Shown one piece after another: positions 11,964 through 24,207 of a stretch of DNA of 64,000 nt. The translations under genes were made by a program, and so were the position numbers. Position 1 is the first letter of the stretch, and each line of letters begins with the position of its first letter. The stretch is from Scleroderma bovista. Lineage: Eukaryota; Basidiomycota; Agaricomycetes; Boletales; Sclerodermataceae. The stretch covers positions 1-64,000 of the forward strand of contig JAYMGJ010000267.1 of NCBI GenBank assembly GCA_037178675.1, in the 5' to 3' direction. Under the pieces are notes generated by a model that saw nothing but the letters and a program-made list of their open reading frames with translations, had not been told where the DNA came from and ran no database searches.

Positions 11964-12352
11964 AACGCAACGACTGGCCTGCACCTGCACAGGAATGAAG
12001 GTAGCGACTGCAGACACGGATGCATTCTGCGGACTTGCTACTAACTCACCGGATTTAATCCTATCACCTTTATGGTAGTAACATCAACGACAGGAGCGCT
12101 GAACTTAGTACATATACACGGCCAAACGGCTATTTCTTCCCCTTGACAGGCGTGGAAAAGGTCAGGAGTGGTGTCTGAGAGACGCGACGTTCATCAACGA
12201 AAGCTAAGCGTCAGAATGGCCAGCCATTCTGACACTTAACAGTCGGTTAGCATACACTATTCCCTAAATGGTGGGATGCTTACTTAGCCATTCCAATGCC
12301 TACTTGGTCACTTAGATCCAATCACCCGATTGAGTAGATAAAAGTATTCTGA
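11964..12352. other. Gene-free stretch with one short hairpin
   Basis: Upstream region of copy B and downstream of the next minus-strand gene. Apart from the hairpin at 12210-12233 I see no gene or known element. The motif CTTACTTAGCCATTCC followed by CCTACTTGGTCACTTAG is loosely repetitive and could be the subterminal part of an older transposon. Confidence 0.4.
12210..12233. repeat. Perfect 11-base inverted repeat
   Basis: GTCAGAATGGC and its exact reverse complement GCCATTCTGAC are separated by CA. It lies about 120 bases past the stop of the DUF6532-like gene, where it could be part of a 3' UTR or an old transposon end. Confidence 0.8.
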
Positions 12353-15300
12353 TTAGGCATCGCTAGTACTGGCTATGTACCTCAGTGCAGAGCTAAGAGA
12401 GATCTTTTTTTGTAGCAATGAATAGTGTGTAGGATCGTTGTGCTGAACACCATCAATGATATCTAGGATAGAATCAAACACATTGCCTACATTCTTCTGA
12501 GAAAATTCAACAGCAACATATTGTCCAGTTTCATATTCTTTCAATGCTGAAAGAATCGCCATGCTGGCTAAGGAAAGCCACCCACAAAATAATTTGTTGT
12601 CAATTTGAAAGCCAGGCAGTTCACCTGGCTGAGCCCATAGAACGACAAGTAATAAGTCCAGCAATGCATTGTGCCTGAAGCCATCCTGTCATAGTTTGTT
12701 AGTTTGTGTGATCACTATTCCAAATGACTTACTTGGTTGTACAAAAAACCATAATTGTTCAGTAGTCCTGCAATCTTTTGTTGGTAATGATCAATAATTT
12801 CGGGCATATCTGATGACAATATTTGAGGTGTGGTGGGTTTCAGAGAGTAGGCCGATGGAACTAGTGATCGTGCAGCAGTTTTGAATGACAAATGGATTGA
12901 GGTTGTACTTGAGACGATTGATGCAAGTGTTTTCTTATTGAAGATGTCGTCAATTGATTGATATGGAGAATCTATTCGTGCTACAGATTAAAAGAAATAT
13001 ATATAAAATGCCGCATAGTTTACCTCTCAAAATGGTATCCATCGCACCACGTACTGAGTCTCGATTAAGATTGTCTAGTGCATCTTGAGAAAGAAATGGA
13101 GAGCAGGAAAAAAAAACACGACAAAAACATGTCTTTGCCTCAGATATAATCTGGTCCTTTGTCACATTGTCAACCAGAAGGGATACCACGGTGGCTGTGG
13201 CTGTTTGGTCATTGGCTGGGAGTGCTTGGGAACTTGGTCCCACAGAGGTGTTTTGAGGAGTGGCCTGGGCTGTACTGGATCTACTAGATCTGAATGGACG
13301 CCGGCGGGATGGACCTGTAATTTCCATGTCATTTACTCCCTGAGATGTTGTTAGAAGTTAGTAGGATGAGAATACATCAGCAATTCGTCGAGTGTCTGAA
13401 GTGTCTGGGACAGACCATGTCAGACATGTCAGACACATCAGGTGTCCCAGACCCGTGTCTGAATTCAGGCGCATTCCTTTCTGGGTCAGGCATAATTGTC
13501 TGGAGTTTGTCTGGTCACAGTCTATTCAGCCTGCATCAGACCCCATCCAGGTAAACCACAGACATATATTACAGGTTCTTCTCAGCCTATTCTGTCTGGT
13601 CACAGGTCTATTCAGCCATTGTCAGACAGCAGCCAGATACACCACAGACATGTATTACAGGCTCCTCCCAGCCTATTTAGCAGCTCTCAGACCATTCCAG
13701 ACACTGGTAATAATGACCAAATGAAATATATAATTGGGTGGCTCATAGGTATAATCAGTACTGTAGTATATGTACTACAATCCAGGTTCCAACTTTGTGG
13801 AAGGTAGCCCACTCGAATCACCTCCGCCAGGCCGTCCGACTGAGAACACAATGGGCATCAGTTAGACTCAGACTTCCAGCCACAATATTGCAGATCATAC
13901 CTTTAAATTACTCCTCACCTGCTGCACCGTCCAACTGACAATATAATGGTTGTCAGCCAGTTACCTTCCAGTAATGACTGTATCATACCTCTGGGTCAAT
14001 GTCGGAGGAGACCATGATATGAGCACGGTCGTCTTCATATGCTTCCGTAGCTTCATTGCTTGAGGTGGCATGTGTGTGATTCGCAGTGATGTGACAATGG
14101 CCCCCGCAGTATGGCCGTGCTGCCACGATAATTTGATTGTACTTCTTTACATGTACCTTTTGCACGGACTCGACATAATGAATGGCTTTTGTGCCCCAGT
14201 GCATGTCAGAGAAACTCAGATCGCCCTTCTTGGAGCTTGCCTCTTTGTGACCCAAGCGATACAGGTGCAGTGCCCGCTCCACCTGAATGACATCGTTAGT
14301 AACAGTGCCTGGAAGCATAAATTAATGTCAACTGTACCACCGTTACCATGAGCATGAGTGCGCCAAAAGGAGGCATAGCGGTGTACCCTTCATAGAGGTC
14401 CGGAATATTCTCGATTGGGACAAGAGCAGTCAGATGACTTGCGAAGGTCTGCAATATAAATGGCGAGAGAAAAGACCTAGTCATCTATGAACAAAGCAAC
14501 GTCAGCAGATTGCCGTGTTTACGAACACCGCGCACCTGAATAGTCCCCAAGCCATCAAGGGCCTCGACACAGCCGTACATAAACGGCAATCCAGGGCTCA
14601 GGGCTGATTCAACATAGCCCTTGTGGACCTCAGGGTTACAGTACTTAGCGTCTGAGGCCCAGTGAGCCTCCATGGCATCTAATGCAGCCTTACCAAACTG
14701 CGTCCGCCAGTCATAAATCTTTTGCATGCACTATGTATCCAAATACGATAGTGTAAGGGTAGCTGTAGGCAGTGGTGACGAATAGCTACTTACCAGGCGG
14801 TAGAGTTTGTCCTCGTCCGTGGCAAATTTGTGTGGCCATTCCTGCATTACTCCATCCCATATTATTTGCATGGGGCCCACCAGGCCCTCGGTGAGCCAGG
14901 GGTTCTCCAAGGAGCCAACAAATTTCCATAATATGGGTATGAAGTGCATGGTGAAGGTGCGGAGAGAGCCAGCAGGTAGATCATTATTAGAAGGGGCTTG
15001 ACAGGACTTTGTCAAGGCCACCGCATTGCTGATAACTGCAGACCATTGAAGGCGCTGTTGTGGTGCATTTGGTATGACCGTCGTGGCAGACTACATTGAA
15101 AGCAAAACAAACATCAGTCACAAGGTAAGAGTACAAGAGAGAGAGCAACACTTACTGTAGTCCTTGGATTGACTGCCTTCGAGACTGTCTGGCCAGTACT
15201 CTTCATAGGCGCCATGAATGAGTCCGACAATGGGCCAAAACCATCGTCTTCGTCGCTACGGAGTCCTCCGCGAGTATATGTTGTGGGAGTGATGGGTAAA

Positions 15301-18300
15301 CCTTGATAGGTCAGACCCGAGGATGCAGTCAGGGGATCCAGAGTCTGGGATGGTGCGAGTCCCTGTGTCACTTTTGCTTGCCCATTGTTGGGATGGAAGC
15401 CAGACCTCAGCCCACTTATTGTATGATTGACCGCTGATTGGGTTCCACACCTGGTTCCTTCTAAATGTTGCTTTTTGATAGTCCTGTCGCTGCCAGTACT
15501 GTCATCAGAGTAGTTAGTAGCCAAGGGAAATACTTGAAACACATCCTGACTTACCCTGGTGCTGATTGTTCCTCTGAGAGAGCCTCATGGGCACGTTTCC
15601 CTCCGCTGGCAGGCGTTGCAGGGTAGTCGAAGTTGCGGCGTGCTTGTGTAATCGCCTCTCGTGTGGGCTTTGCCTTTGTTCTCTTTTTGGAATTGTGGAC
15701 TTCTGGGACGACGTTAGGGCGCCTATCGTCTTCATCCCCTCCATCATCTGCCCCAAGTTTGAATTCTGATCCACTAGGAGTCGAGACACCATCTGGCACT
15801 CAAAGCACGAATGAATGTAAGTCTACCATCTACTTTGCACTAGGTCGCAATCAGACTTACCGTTGACTAACGTTTCGTCTTCATCAACAGCTTCACTTTC
15901 GGCTTCAAGATCGTCATCAATGACTTGGCTCACTTCCTCAGTTTGCGGCAGCCAGGTCGCTTTCTTCATAAAGGCTGAGTTGGGTTTCTTGAACCGTTCA
16001 GTTTGACTCGATGCCTTCATTGACAGATCATATTCAATACATGCGGCATGCTGAATGCCAACCTGAATTGCGGCTGCCCTCTGGGAGTCTTCCACCGCCT
16101 TTGCTGCCTTCTCAGCCTGCACAACTTCTGCAGGATGTCTAGGTGCAGGTAAGTCAGGCTTGCCAGGATGTGCATGCTTGTTTGATGACCATGTGCTGAT
16201 AGTGCATGTTGGCTGGCTCGCCATGTCAGTGATAGGTGACTGAGGGAGGGGTGATGTTTGGGTGACTGCCACGTTTGTTTTTTTTTTTCTTCGTCAGCCA
16301 CTGTTTAAAACTGCACAGTTGATATGACAGATCTACTCCGAATGACAGCTCAGACGGGACCAGCGTGCCGGTCAATAAACATTTGCAGTTACCATGCCTC
16401 GCTGCCCGCCAGCACGTCTGTTCGGCCACAGAGTCTATGTCTGTGGTGTTGACGGCTGCACCAAGACATGTTCGACTTGAGGTGGTATGAAACAGCATAT
16501 GCAAAAGCGGCACCTCAACTGCAGGATTCATCCACAGCCGTTCAACCCCACTGAAACAGAGGAAGCCTATCAAGATTACGACTTCGCTGATGGTGTGGAT
16601 CTGCCTGGGCCACATGAAGATAACGCAGGTGCAGGGCAAATTCTTCGAGAGCAGAAAGTGAGCTATCACCCCATCCTTGATGGTACATCCGTTTCCATCA
16701 ATACATCCCATAAAAGCGCTGACCATCACTGCATAGGAACTCTGTGCGATCATGCCGGGCGTTATCTGCCACCCGGTTCCCCACCCCCTCCAAAGCTGAG
16801 TCCCCTTCCTGATGACTATAGTCCCTATGAGAGTAGGGCCACCTTCCAACTTGCTGAATTCCTGTACAAGCGCGAACAGATGTCCACCGCCAAGATTGAT
16901 GAATTACTAGCTATCACGGCTTTGATATATGACAGGGATCCACCATTCCATTCACACAAGCACATGTACAATACAATAGACACTACAACCCATGGGGATT
17001 CCCATTGGCAGTCATTCTCTGTGACATATTTGGGTGCCATACCTGATGACCCTCCCCCTTGGATGTCCGCCGAGTACGATGTATGGTACCGCGATCCGAA
17101 GGTCATGCTTGAGCATCAACTCGCCAACCCCGATTTCAAAGGCGAAATTGACTATGCCACGAAAGTCGTCGTTGATGAAGTTGGACACCGGGAAGTATGT
17201 GACCTGATGTCTGGCCAGTGGGCGTTTGAACAGTCTGTAAGTAATCTGTTTCGAATTGCCATTCATGTGTCTGATATTGATGCTGCTGGTCTCAGGACAC
17301 CATTGCGAAAGATGCCAACACACATGGTGCAATGTTTGTGCCGGTGGTTCTCGGCAGTGACAAGACTACAGTGTCAGTGGCGACGGGGCATACAGAATAC
17401 TACCCCCTGTACATCTCACTTGAGAACATACACAACAATGTCCGCCGGGCGCACCGTGATGCCGTGACAATCCTTGCATTTCTTGCAATTCCCAAGAGTA
17501 AGTATGTTGGGTGATATACTACTTTGTTCATTCTGTACTCATTTGTATGAATATAGCTGATGAGGCACACAAGAATGACCCTGCATTCCGCCGTTTTCGC
17601 CGCCAACTCTTTCATAGCTCAATCGCAGCTGTGTTGGAGTTGCTGAAGCCACACATGACTAAGCCAGCGGTCACATTGTGTCCAGACAGCCATTTTCGAC
17701 GCATTGTATATGGACTTGGTCCCTACATTGTGGACTATCCCGAACAGGTGCTATTGACCTGCGTGGTGCAGGGATGGTGTCCACGGTGAGTTGACGCAAT
17801 ACTTCTACACAATTTAACTTACTGTTTACCATCAGGTGCACCGCCTGCAACAATAACTTGGATGGAGGCGGTGGGCGTCATTCCCACAAACTTTCTGAGG
17901 CGCTCCTCAATGTCCTAGATCCCCAAATGTTATCCAATGATTATGGCATCGTGCCCAACATTGTGGTGCGTGTGTAGTATGTCCATAATTCTGTTTCCAG
18001 CGTGGCTTACTAGAATTTAATAGCCTTTCACTTTGTACTTTCCCTGTGCTGACATCCATGAACTAATCACCCCGGACCTTCTTCATCAACTGATCAAGGG
18101 CACCTTCAAAGACCACATTGTCACTTGGATTAATGATTACCTGGAGCTTGAGCATGGAAAACAGCGTGCCGGCGAAATCATCGCTGACATCGATTGCAGG
18201 TGAGCGATTGTGATCCAGCCACTACAACCTCGTTGAGACAGGTATTTTTCTTAATAGGATTGCAGCTGTGCCGTCCTTTCCTGCGCTGCAGTGATTTCCA

Positions 18301-20267
18301 GAAGGCCAGGGGTTCAAACAATGGACTGGCGATGATTCCAAGGCGCTAATGAAGGTAAGTAATTCCTGCATTTCAGCTAAGGACGTTGCTTATATCTGTG
18401 TGCATGAGGTATACTTGCCAGCCATAGCTGGACATGTTCCCCCTGGCATGGTGTGTGCACTGAGTGCATTTCTGGACTTCTGTTATTTGGTCTGGCATTC
18501 GGTCCTCAACGAAGAAACTCACGATGCAATTGACATGGCTGTGGAATGCTTCCATCAAGAATGCACCGTTTTCATTACAACTGGTGTACGTGTCCATTTA
18601 TCCCTCCCACGCCAACATGCCATGGTGCATTATCGCGAACTTATCGAATTATTTGGCGTGCCAAATGGATTGTGTTCATCAATTACGGAGTTGAAACACA
18701 TCAGAGCCGTGAAGGAACCTTGGCGCCGCTCCAACAAGTTCAACGCACTTGGACAGATGCTCGTTACAAATCAACGGCTTGACAAGTTAGCTGCAGCACG
18801 AAGATGGTTCACGAAATGTGGTATGTTGGATGGACCACTTCTTCCAGTTGGACTGGAGGCTATGAGGGTAGACATAGAAAATGAGGAAGGTGGCGCTGTG
18901 GATGATGACCCGGCAACCTATACAGTCGAGCTAGCATCTCGCCCAGGTGCATCTGTGATTTCAATTGATACCTTACTCTATCAACATATTGTTTGTGCAG
19001 TGTATGGCGTGTCTGGTGCAGTCGCAGATGTAGCAGACCATCTCGGTCTCCAGGGACTGCAAGAGGCAATTTGACGCTTCCTTTATGACCAGCTCTACCC
19101 TGATGCTGAGATACCAGGGGATCGCACAGACCTTCGCGTCTGCCCTCTCTTTCAAGGCAAAGTATGTGTGTTTCACTCTGCTACAGCAACGTTCTGTGCA
19201 CCAAGTGATCAATCGGGTGTAGGGGGGATGCACCATGAAATAATCCGTGCAACACCCTCTTGGCAGGGGGGCCCTCCACGCTACGACTGTGTATATGTGG
19301 CTAAGGGAGGTGTGGAGACGGAGGGCTTTCGTAGTCTTCTGGTGGGAAGGGTGTGCCTGTTCTTTTCTTGCGTACATGTAGGACACCGCTACTCGTGCGC
19401 ATTACTTGACTGGTTTATCCCAATAGCTGACGAGCCCAACAAGTTGACGGGGATGTGGATCGTGGTGCCGGAAGTGGATAACAATGGATGGCGTGTCCAA
19501 TCTGTTGTTGCTCTGGATTCGGTGGTCCAGGGTGCACACCTTATAGGAGTTTATGGCCGTGAATTTATTCCTGTTGACCTCCACTTCTCCAAGTCTTTAG
19601 ATGCCTTTAAGGCTTACTATGTAAATAAGTACATTGACCACCAGGCAAATATGCTTGTGTTTTAGTTAATAACTTGTTGTGCAGGTGTGCACTTGCAGTC
19701 TGGGATTGTCTGGACACATTGTGCTCATTGTCTGAATGGTCTGATGGGCTCTGGTCATGACCTGATTCTATCTGTAGTTATGTCTGACATTATGCCTGGA
19801 ACATGGGTATGAATTCTGTCTGATGAGTCTGGCTCCAGAGTGTGTCCTGATCCCAGGCATCTCCCAGGCATGGTCAGACACCCAGGTCATTCAGATGAAT
19901 CTCAGGTCATTCAGACATACAACGATTTGCTGATGTAAAAGCAGCGACTTGCCTGGATTATGCCAAGGCGCATCAGTTGACCATGGTCTTCCTCAGTCCA
20001 GCGCATTGGCCTGAATGCGCGCACATTGCGAATAACACCAAGTTCTGGTGGGTAGGGAGTTGGACGGATATACTGTTGAGGCAGTTGGATCATTGGATGG
20101 AGGTGAGAATATGAAGGGTCGATGGAGTGCGTTGGAGTGGCAGACGAACAAACAGTATCTGCCACAAAACTTCCAACATCGCTACCACCCACATAAGGTG
20201 GTTGGGATGTCAGGTGAAAGCTAGAATGCGAATGATCGATGGAATGCACCGAAGTGGTGGACAACAC
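12353..20267 (-). CDS. DUF6532-like gene whose intron holds transposon P3
   Basis: Minus-strand exons: 20267-19953 (5' end not fixed), 13339-13024, 12980-12733 and 12685-12353. The first joins the second in phase: LMRLGIIQ then GVNDMEITGPSRRR. Between them lies a GC-AG intron (GCAAGT donor) that, without P3, would be 56 bases with a TACTAAC branch site. Later parts read TKDQIISEAKTCFCR, YGFLYNQ, DGFRHNALLDLLLVVLW and LSALKEYETGQYVAVEF. This spacing resembles DUF6532 proteins (YGF, then a His-led helix, then the CIDEW-TG block), so I call it DUF6532-like by layout only. Function is unknown. Such genes accompany Plavaka transposases elsewhere in this window, so it may be what is left of a fourth element. 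Confidence 0.6.
13983..16224 (-). CDS. P3 partner protein, DUF6532-like, unknown function
   Basis: Multi-exon minus-strand gene. The start at 16224 (MASQPTCTIS) begins an acidic, Lys/Glu-rich N-terminal region (KAAKAVEDSQRAAAIQ, then DDDLEAESEAVDEDE). Middle exons carry PKREQRQ-type basic stretches. The folded C-terminal part reads LRTFTMHFIPILWKFVGS, QKIYDWRTQFGKAALDAMEA, ESALSPGLPFMYG, SPFILQTFASHL, MPPFGALMLMVTV and ERALHLYRLG. The order (helix, PF-Y, F-IL/I, hydrophobic helix, ERAL-TG-like) parallels DUF6532 proteins, which also end their core with an AIE-CIDEW-TG block. Proteins of this kind are common in mushroom genomes; none has a role that I know. Its position beside the transposase in P3 suggests a function in transposition or its control. 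Exact exon borders are not fixed. Confidence 0.55.
16225..16393. promoter_or_regulatory. Divergent promoter between the two P3 genes
   Basis: About 170 bases separate the two proposed ATGs (16224 minus, 16394 plus). It contains a T11-rich run near 16277-16289. The geometry implies a shared bidirectional promoter; no specific factor site is recognised. Confidence 0.45.
16394..19665 (+). pseudogene. P3 Plavaka-type transposase, with in-frame TGA stops
   Basis: Multi-exon transposase. The N-terminus has a C2H2 finger (CGVDGCTKTC then GGMKQHMQKRH) interrupted by TGA at 16478-16480, where CST-R-GG is expected. Then come YESRATFQLAEFLYKREQ, PPPWMSAEYDVWYRDP and, across introns, FVPVVLGSDKT (candidate first catalytic Asp), YYPLYISLENIHNNVRRAH, YGLGPYIVDYPEQVLL, ITPDLLHQLIKGTFKDH (candidate second Asp), KQWTGDDSKALMKVYLPAI, LPRQHAMVHY and ITELKHIRAVKEPWRRSN. 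The family usually has ITESKHI there. A second TGA at 18292-18294 falls where FP-GL-R-RFPEG is usual. A final exon (to 19665) is the C-terminal domain ending YYVNKYIDHQANMLVF. Exon structure is otherwise intact, so the copy looks recently inactivated. Confidence 0.75.
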
Positions 20268-20300
20268 CCATTATTGTAGTATTTGACCTAGGAGTATGGT

Positions 20301-22850
20301 AATTACCATCAGACTGATAGCACTTGACAGGCCAACTACCACTGCCAAATGAGGAAAAAAACCCCTAAAGAAACCTAATGGTTAGATACTGGTAGTATAT
20401 TTGAGACCCTACTGTAGCCAGACCTAAATTAGAAGTAGACCCCTGTATCACAGGGGGGTCATTACACCAGACTGGCAAGCACAGCCACAATTTCCAAAAA
20501 AGGAAATAGGGGTCAAAGTCATAGCCACCAATCAGGGGAATCCAGATATGGTCTTACCTAAGCAATTCATTATGATTTGATGGAGCTACAGCCAAAATAA
20601 TTTTTAAATGCAATGCAAAAAAAAGAATAGCCCCTATTTTGACTAGCAAAATTGCGTAGTATTCATTAGCACATGTCCAAACATGATTATATCAGCATCA
20701 GCAGTGCCACTCCACTCAGAATCTGTCCATATATGGAAATAGTTGACTGGCAATATTTCCCACCCTTGGTATGCACTTCCCCTGCCTTCCTGGGCTTCAT
20801 CCCTGGCACATATACAGTGCACATAGTATCCTGCATGTCATATTAGTATATAAGAGCACAACTGGATCCTTATGTCAGTGTATAAGGGCCTCAAGATAAA
20901 TGGAGAATATTTTAGGGGTAAAAACAAAAAAGTGTTCACATTTTTGAACCACTTGACATATCCATTTGGAAACTACATCCCCTTCAAGGGGCCATATATG
21001 CCCACAACATATCATAGCCACTTGGCACAAGGTGGACCCTCTGATGTGTTGATTCATGTTCTTCTCCTGTACACATATTCCTCTGACAGGCCATTACCAA
21101 GAGGGATGGTGCATGTCAGATGGTCTAGGGTGGTGGTACTATACCATGACCATATGGGTATCAAATATATTTGCCATCTGACTGCTTGAAGATGAGCAAT
21201 TAAAGAAATCACATTTTTGCAACAATAGGGGCTGTATGGGTTCCCAGACTAGGTATCATCAATCTGACTATCTCAGCAGCTGGGGGGTATCATATAGTAG
21301 CTACTACAATGACCTCAGGTCCATGCCACAATGTGGTGAAGATGAGGAGTGAAAACAACATTTAGAAGGCGTGGGAAAATGTATTCAAAAATGCGGAGAC
21401 TTGCAAAACATATGAAACATTTGCCATATTACACAACACACAGCACCTGGCACTCTAAAAATGATCTCATTGAGTTGCTATTCACTCAATAGACTCCTTT
21501 TATGCTACATGCCTTTGTTAGCACTGATGAAATGTCAAAAATGCGAAAATGTACACAGTATAACTGTATGGATTTCAATCCTACAATGTAGATGAGTCTT
21601 AACACCAAGGTAGCACCTGAGGTGAACTGTCATCTAACTAGAGAACAATATATATTCAGGAAGGCTTATTATATGCCAGTAACTCAATGGCATCATTTGT
21701 AGAATGCAAAGTGCTGTGTGTTGTGTAATATGGCAAATGTTTCATATGTTTTGCAAGTCTCCGCATAGTACATTTTCCCATGCCTTCTAAATGTTGTTTT
21801 CACTCCTCATCTTCACCACATTGTGGCATGGACCTGAGGTCATTGTAGTAGCTACTATATGATACCCCCCAGCTGCTGAGATAGTCAGATTGATGATACC
21901 TAGTCTGGGAACCCATACAGCCCCTATTGTTGCAAAAATGTGATTTCTTTAATTGCTCATCTTCAAGCAGTCAGATGGCAAATATATTTGATACCCATAT
22001 GGTCATGGTATAGTACCACCACCCTAGACCATCTGACATGCACCATCCCTCTTGGTAATGGCCTGTCAGAGGAATATGTGTACAGGAGAAGAACATGAAT
22101 CAACACATCAGAGGGTCCACCTTGTGCCAAGTGGCTATGATATGTTGTGGGCATATATGGCCCCTTGAAGGGGATGTAGTTTCCAAATGGATATGTCAAG
22201 TGGTTCAAAAATGTGAACACTTTTTTGTTTTTACCCCTAAAATATTCTCCATTTATCTTGAGGCCCTTATACACTGACATAAGGATCCAGTTGTGCTCTT
22301 ATATACTAATATGACATGCAGGATACTATGTGCACTGTATATGTGCCAGGGATGAAGCCCAGGAAGGCAGGGGAAGTGCATACCAAGGGTGGGAAATATT
22401 GCCAGTCAACTATTTCCATATATGGACAGATTCTGAGTGGAGTGGCACTGCTGATGCTGATATAATCATGTTTGGACATGTGCTAATGAATACTACGCAA
22501 TTTTGCTAGTCAAAATAGGGGCTATTCTTTTTTTTGCATTGCATTTAAAAATTATTTTGGCTGTAGCTCCATCAAATCATAATGAATTGCTTAGGTAAGA
22601 CCATATCTGGATTCCCCTGATTGGTGGCTATGACTTTGACCCCTATTTCCTTTTTTGGAAATTGTGGCTGTGCTTGCCAGTCTGGTGTAATGACCCCCCT
22701 GTGATACAGGGGTCTACTTCTAATTTAGGTCTGGCTACAGTAGGGTCTCAAATATACTACCAGTATCTAACCATTAGGTTTCTTTAAGAGTTTTTTCTTC
22801 ATTTGGCAGTGGTAGTTGGCCTGTCAAGTGCTATCAGTCTGATGGTAATT
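20301..22850. repeat. 2.55 kb palindrome with about 1.18 kb arms
   Basis: 20301-21480 reappears as its reverse complement at about 21670-22850, nearly identical, with a few small differences (for example a run of A near 20365 and GTATTCAAAAATGCGG against GTACTATGCGG). The unique centre is about 190 bases. Each arm contains the same 105-codon ORF (20872-21189 and 21963-22280), which matches no family I know and is probably incidental. The outer edges are AATTACCATCAGACTG and its complement. The right edge touches the copia-1 LTR directly. A transcript through it would fold into a long hairpin. Confidence 0.9.
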
Positions 22851-23137
22851 GTTGAAGTTGCACATGCACCCGGCATAAACCGTCGACGAAGTGCGCACAA
22901 GACTGCGACCCATATTAGTGTAGACTTAGTAATAGTCATCTTTAGAGTAGATGTTACATGTCACATGTCATGCGTCACAGTCACGCATCACACTATTTGT
23001 TGTATATAAACAGCATTCATTGCTTATATAATATAACAGCTCTTGACCAGCTACTGCTACCATCTCTGGTTGTGCACTCCACCCAACAGGTGAGTTGGAG
23101 TAGCAGTTCCTCTATGTATATAGGTATTGCTTCAACA
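22850..23137 (+). repeat. 5' LTR of copia-1 (288 bp)
   Basis: It starts TGTTGAAG and ends CTTCAACA, a perfect 8-base inverted repeat with the canonical TG...CA ends. It contains a GTATATAAACAG TATA element near 23008. It is about 90% similar to the solo LTR at 51382-51643, from which it differs by about 26 extra bases after the TATA element. Its first base is shared with the edge of the palindrome arm. Confidence 0.9.
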
Positions 23138-23149
23138 GGTTATGAGCCC
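23138..23149 (+). promoter_or_regulatory. Primer binding site: initiator tRNA-Met anticodon arm
   Basis: GGTTATGAGCCC follows the LTR directly. It is complementary to the GGGCU-CAU-AACC anticodon region of fungal initiator tRNA-Met. This is the half-tRNA priming mode known for Drosophila copia and yeast Ty5. Confidence 0.8.
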
Positions 23150-23450
23150 TGTGAGTGCACTGTGTGCAGCAATGCACCAGACAGCGCTCCAGCTCCCTGA
23201 GCGTCGCTTTAACTAGCTTGATGCTGTGGACCACAGTGAGCTCCTAGTTGAGCACCTGGATTGCCCCAGGCGAAGTTCATCAATGACTTGCGCCAACCAT
23301 GGCGAACATCATCGACGACTTGTGCTGGCATGACCTAGTCATGAGTTAGCTGTTGACAGAAGTGCTTTCACTAGCACTCAGGTGTCTCTTCTTGCTTGTC
23401 TGTTGTCGCATTCATTTGCTGACTCCATTGACTCCCAACAGAATATCACC
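23150..23450 (+). other. copia-1 untranslated leader
   Basis: Between the primer site and the gag ATG. No ORF or motif that I can support. Confidence 0.5.
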
Positions 23451-24207
23451 ATGTCCAGCGCTCTTGACAAAATGGTTCCTGTGTTCACTGGCTCCAACTG
23501 GCAGCAGTGGCACACCTCTATGCAGGCCTACCTCCAGGCACAAGGTCAATGGTACATTTACTTGAAGATGCAACCCGCTGACGGTCACAATGACCGAAAA
23601 GAGTGGGACGACAACACCAAGAGAGCACTTGGTAATATCACCTTGCGCCTTGCCCCCTCTATCCAGGTCACTGTCTTGAATCTCGATAGTGTAAAGGATG
23701 TCTGGGACCACCTTAAGAAGAACTTCAGCGCCCCCAGTATTGGCTCTGCCTATGCTGAGCTTAGCAAGCTCCTGGCGACTACCATTCCCATTGGCTCCCA
23801 TCCCGCTCCGGCTATCACCAAGGTGCTTAGCCACTTCACTTATCTGAAGGACGCTGGCTTCGAGTTCCCTGCCCCTGTGCAGGCAATGATTATCCTTTGC
23901 AAGCTCCCTCCCACCATGGAGGTTGTAGCTCAAATCCTTAGCCAGACGTCGCCAGACGAGATTAAGAATCTGAAGCCCGATGGCATCGTCAAGGCCGCTA
24001 CGCTCTCTTTTGAGCAGAAAGGTGCCTCTTCGTGCGGCGGTGGTAAGGGCCCCCAGGCCAACAAGCTTAGCGCTGTGAAGTGCAAGCTGGCTAACCCAAA
24101 GTTCACCCAGCAGCAGCAGCAAGGCGGGTCCAACGGCGGTACGAGCAGAAATGCTCCTGCCCAAGGACAGGGAGGCCACACCCGACGTGGTGGCAAGAAG
24201 GCTTCAT
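23451..24207 (+). pseudogene. copia-1 gag (UBN2-type), interrupted by P2
   Basis: The start is the ATG of MSSALDKMVPVF. Copia gag features: FTGSNWQQWHTSMQAYLQ at the N-terminus, LDSVKDVWDHLKKNF, ILCKLPPTMEVVAQIL, and a Gln/Gly-rich basic tail (QQQQQGGSNGG, HTRRGGKKAS). It encodes the particle structural protein. The frame is cut after the codons for KKAS by the P2 terminus at 24208. Downstream of P2, at 38852, the same frame continues with CCARRENVQQAAF. Confidence 0.85.

Larger units (their letters stand above)
13378..19932. mobile_element. Plavaka-type DNA transposon P3 (6555 bp, complete ends)
   Basis: The left end CAGCAATTCGTCGAGTG and the reverse complement of the right end CAGCAAATCGTTGTATG form imperfect terminal inverted repeats, both continuing into TGTCTGAA. 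Each end is flanked by AT (13376-13377 and 19933-19934). Both subterminal regions (13390-13700 and 19690-19915) are packed with GTCTG/CAGAC motifs in both orientations, a likely transposase-binding array. Inside are a minus-strand partner gene (13983-16224) and a plus-strand transposase (16394-19665), divergently arranged. The element sits in an intron of the surrounding DUF6532-like gene; removing it with one AT leaves a normal 56-base intron. Confidence 0.85.

Noticed and set aside
13390..13700. Spaced short repeats (CAGACATGTCAGACAC and similar) that could suggest a CRISPR-like array
   Set aside because: Spacing is irregular, both orientations occur, and the same motifs flank the other end of P3. 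This is a transposon subterminal array, and the genome is eukaryotic.
20872..22280. Two identical 105-codon ORFs in opposite orientation (20872-21189, 21963-22280)
   Set aside because: They are identical only because they lie in the arms of the palindrome. The composition is low in conserved features and no family is recognised.
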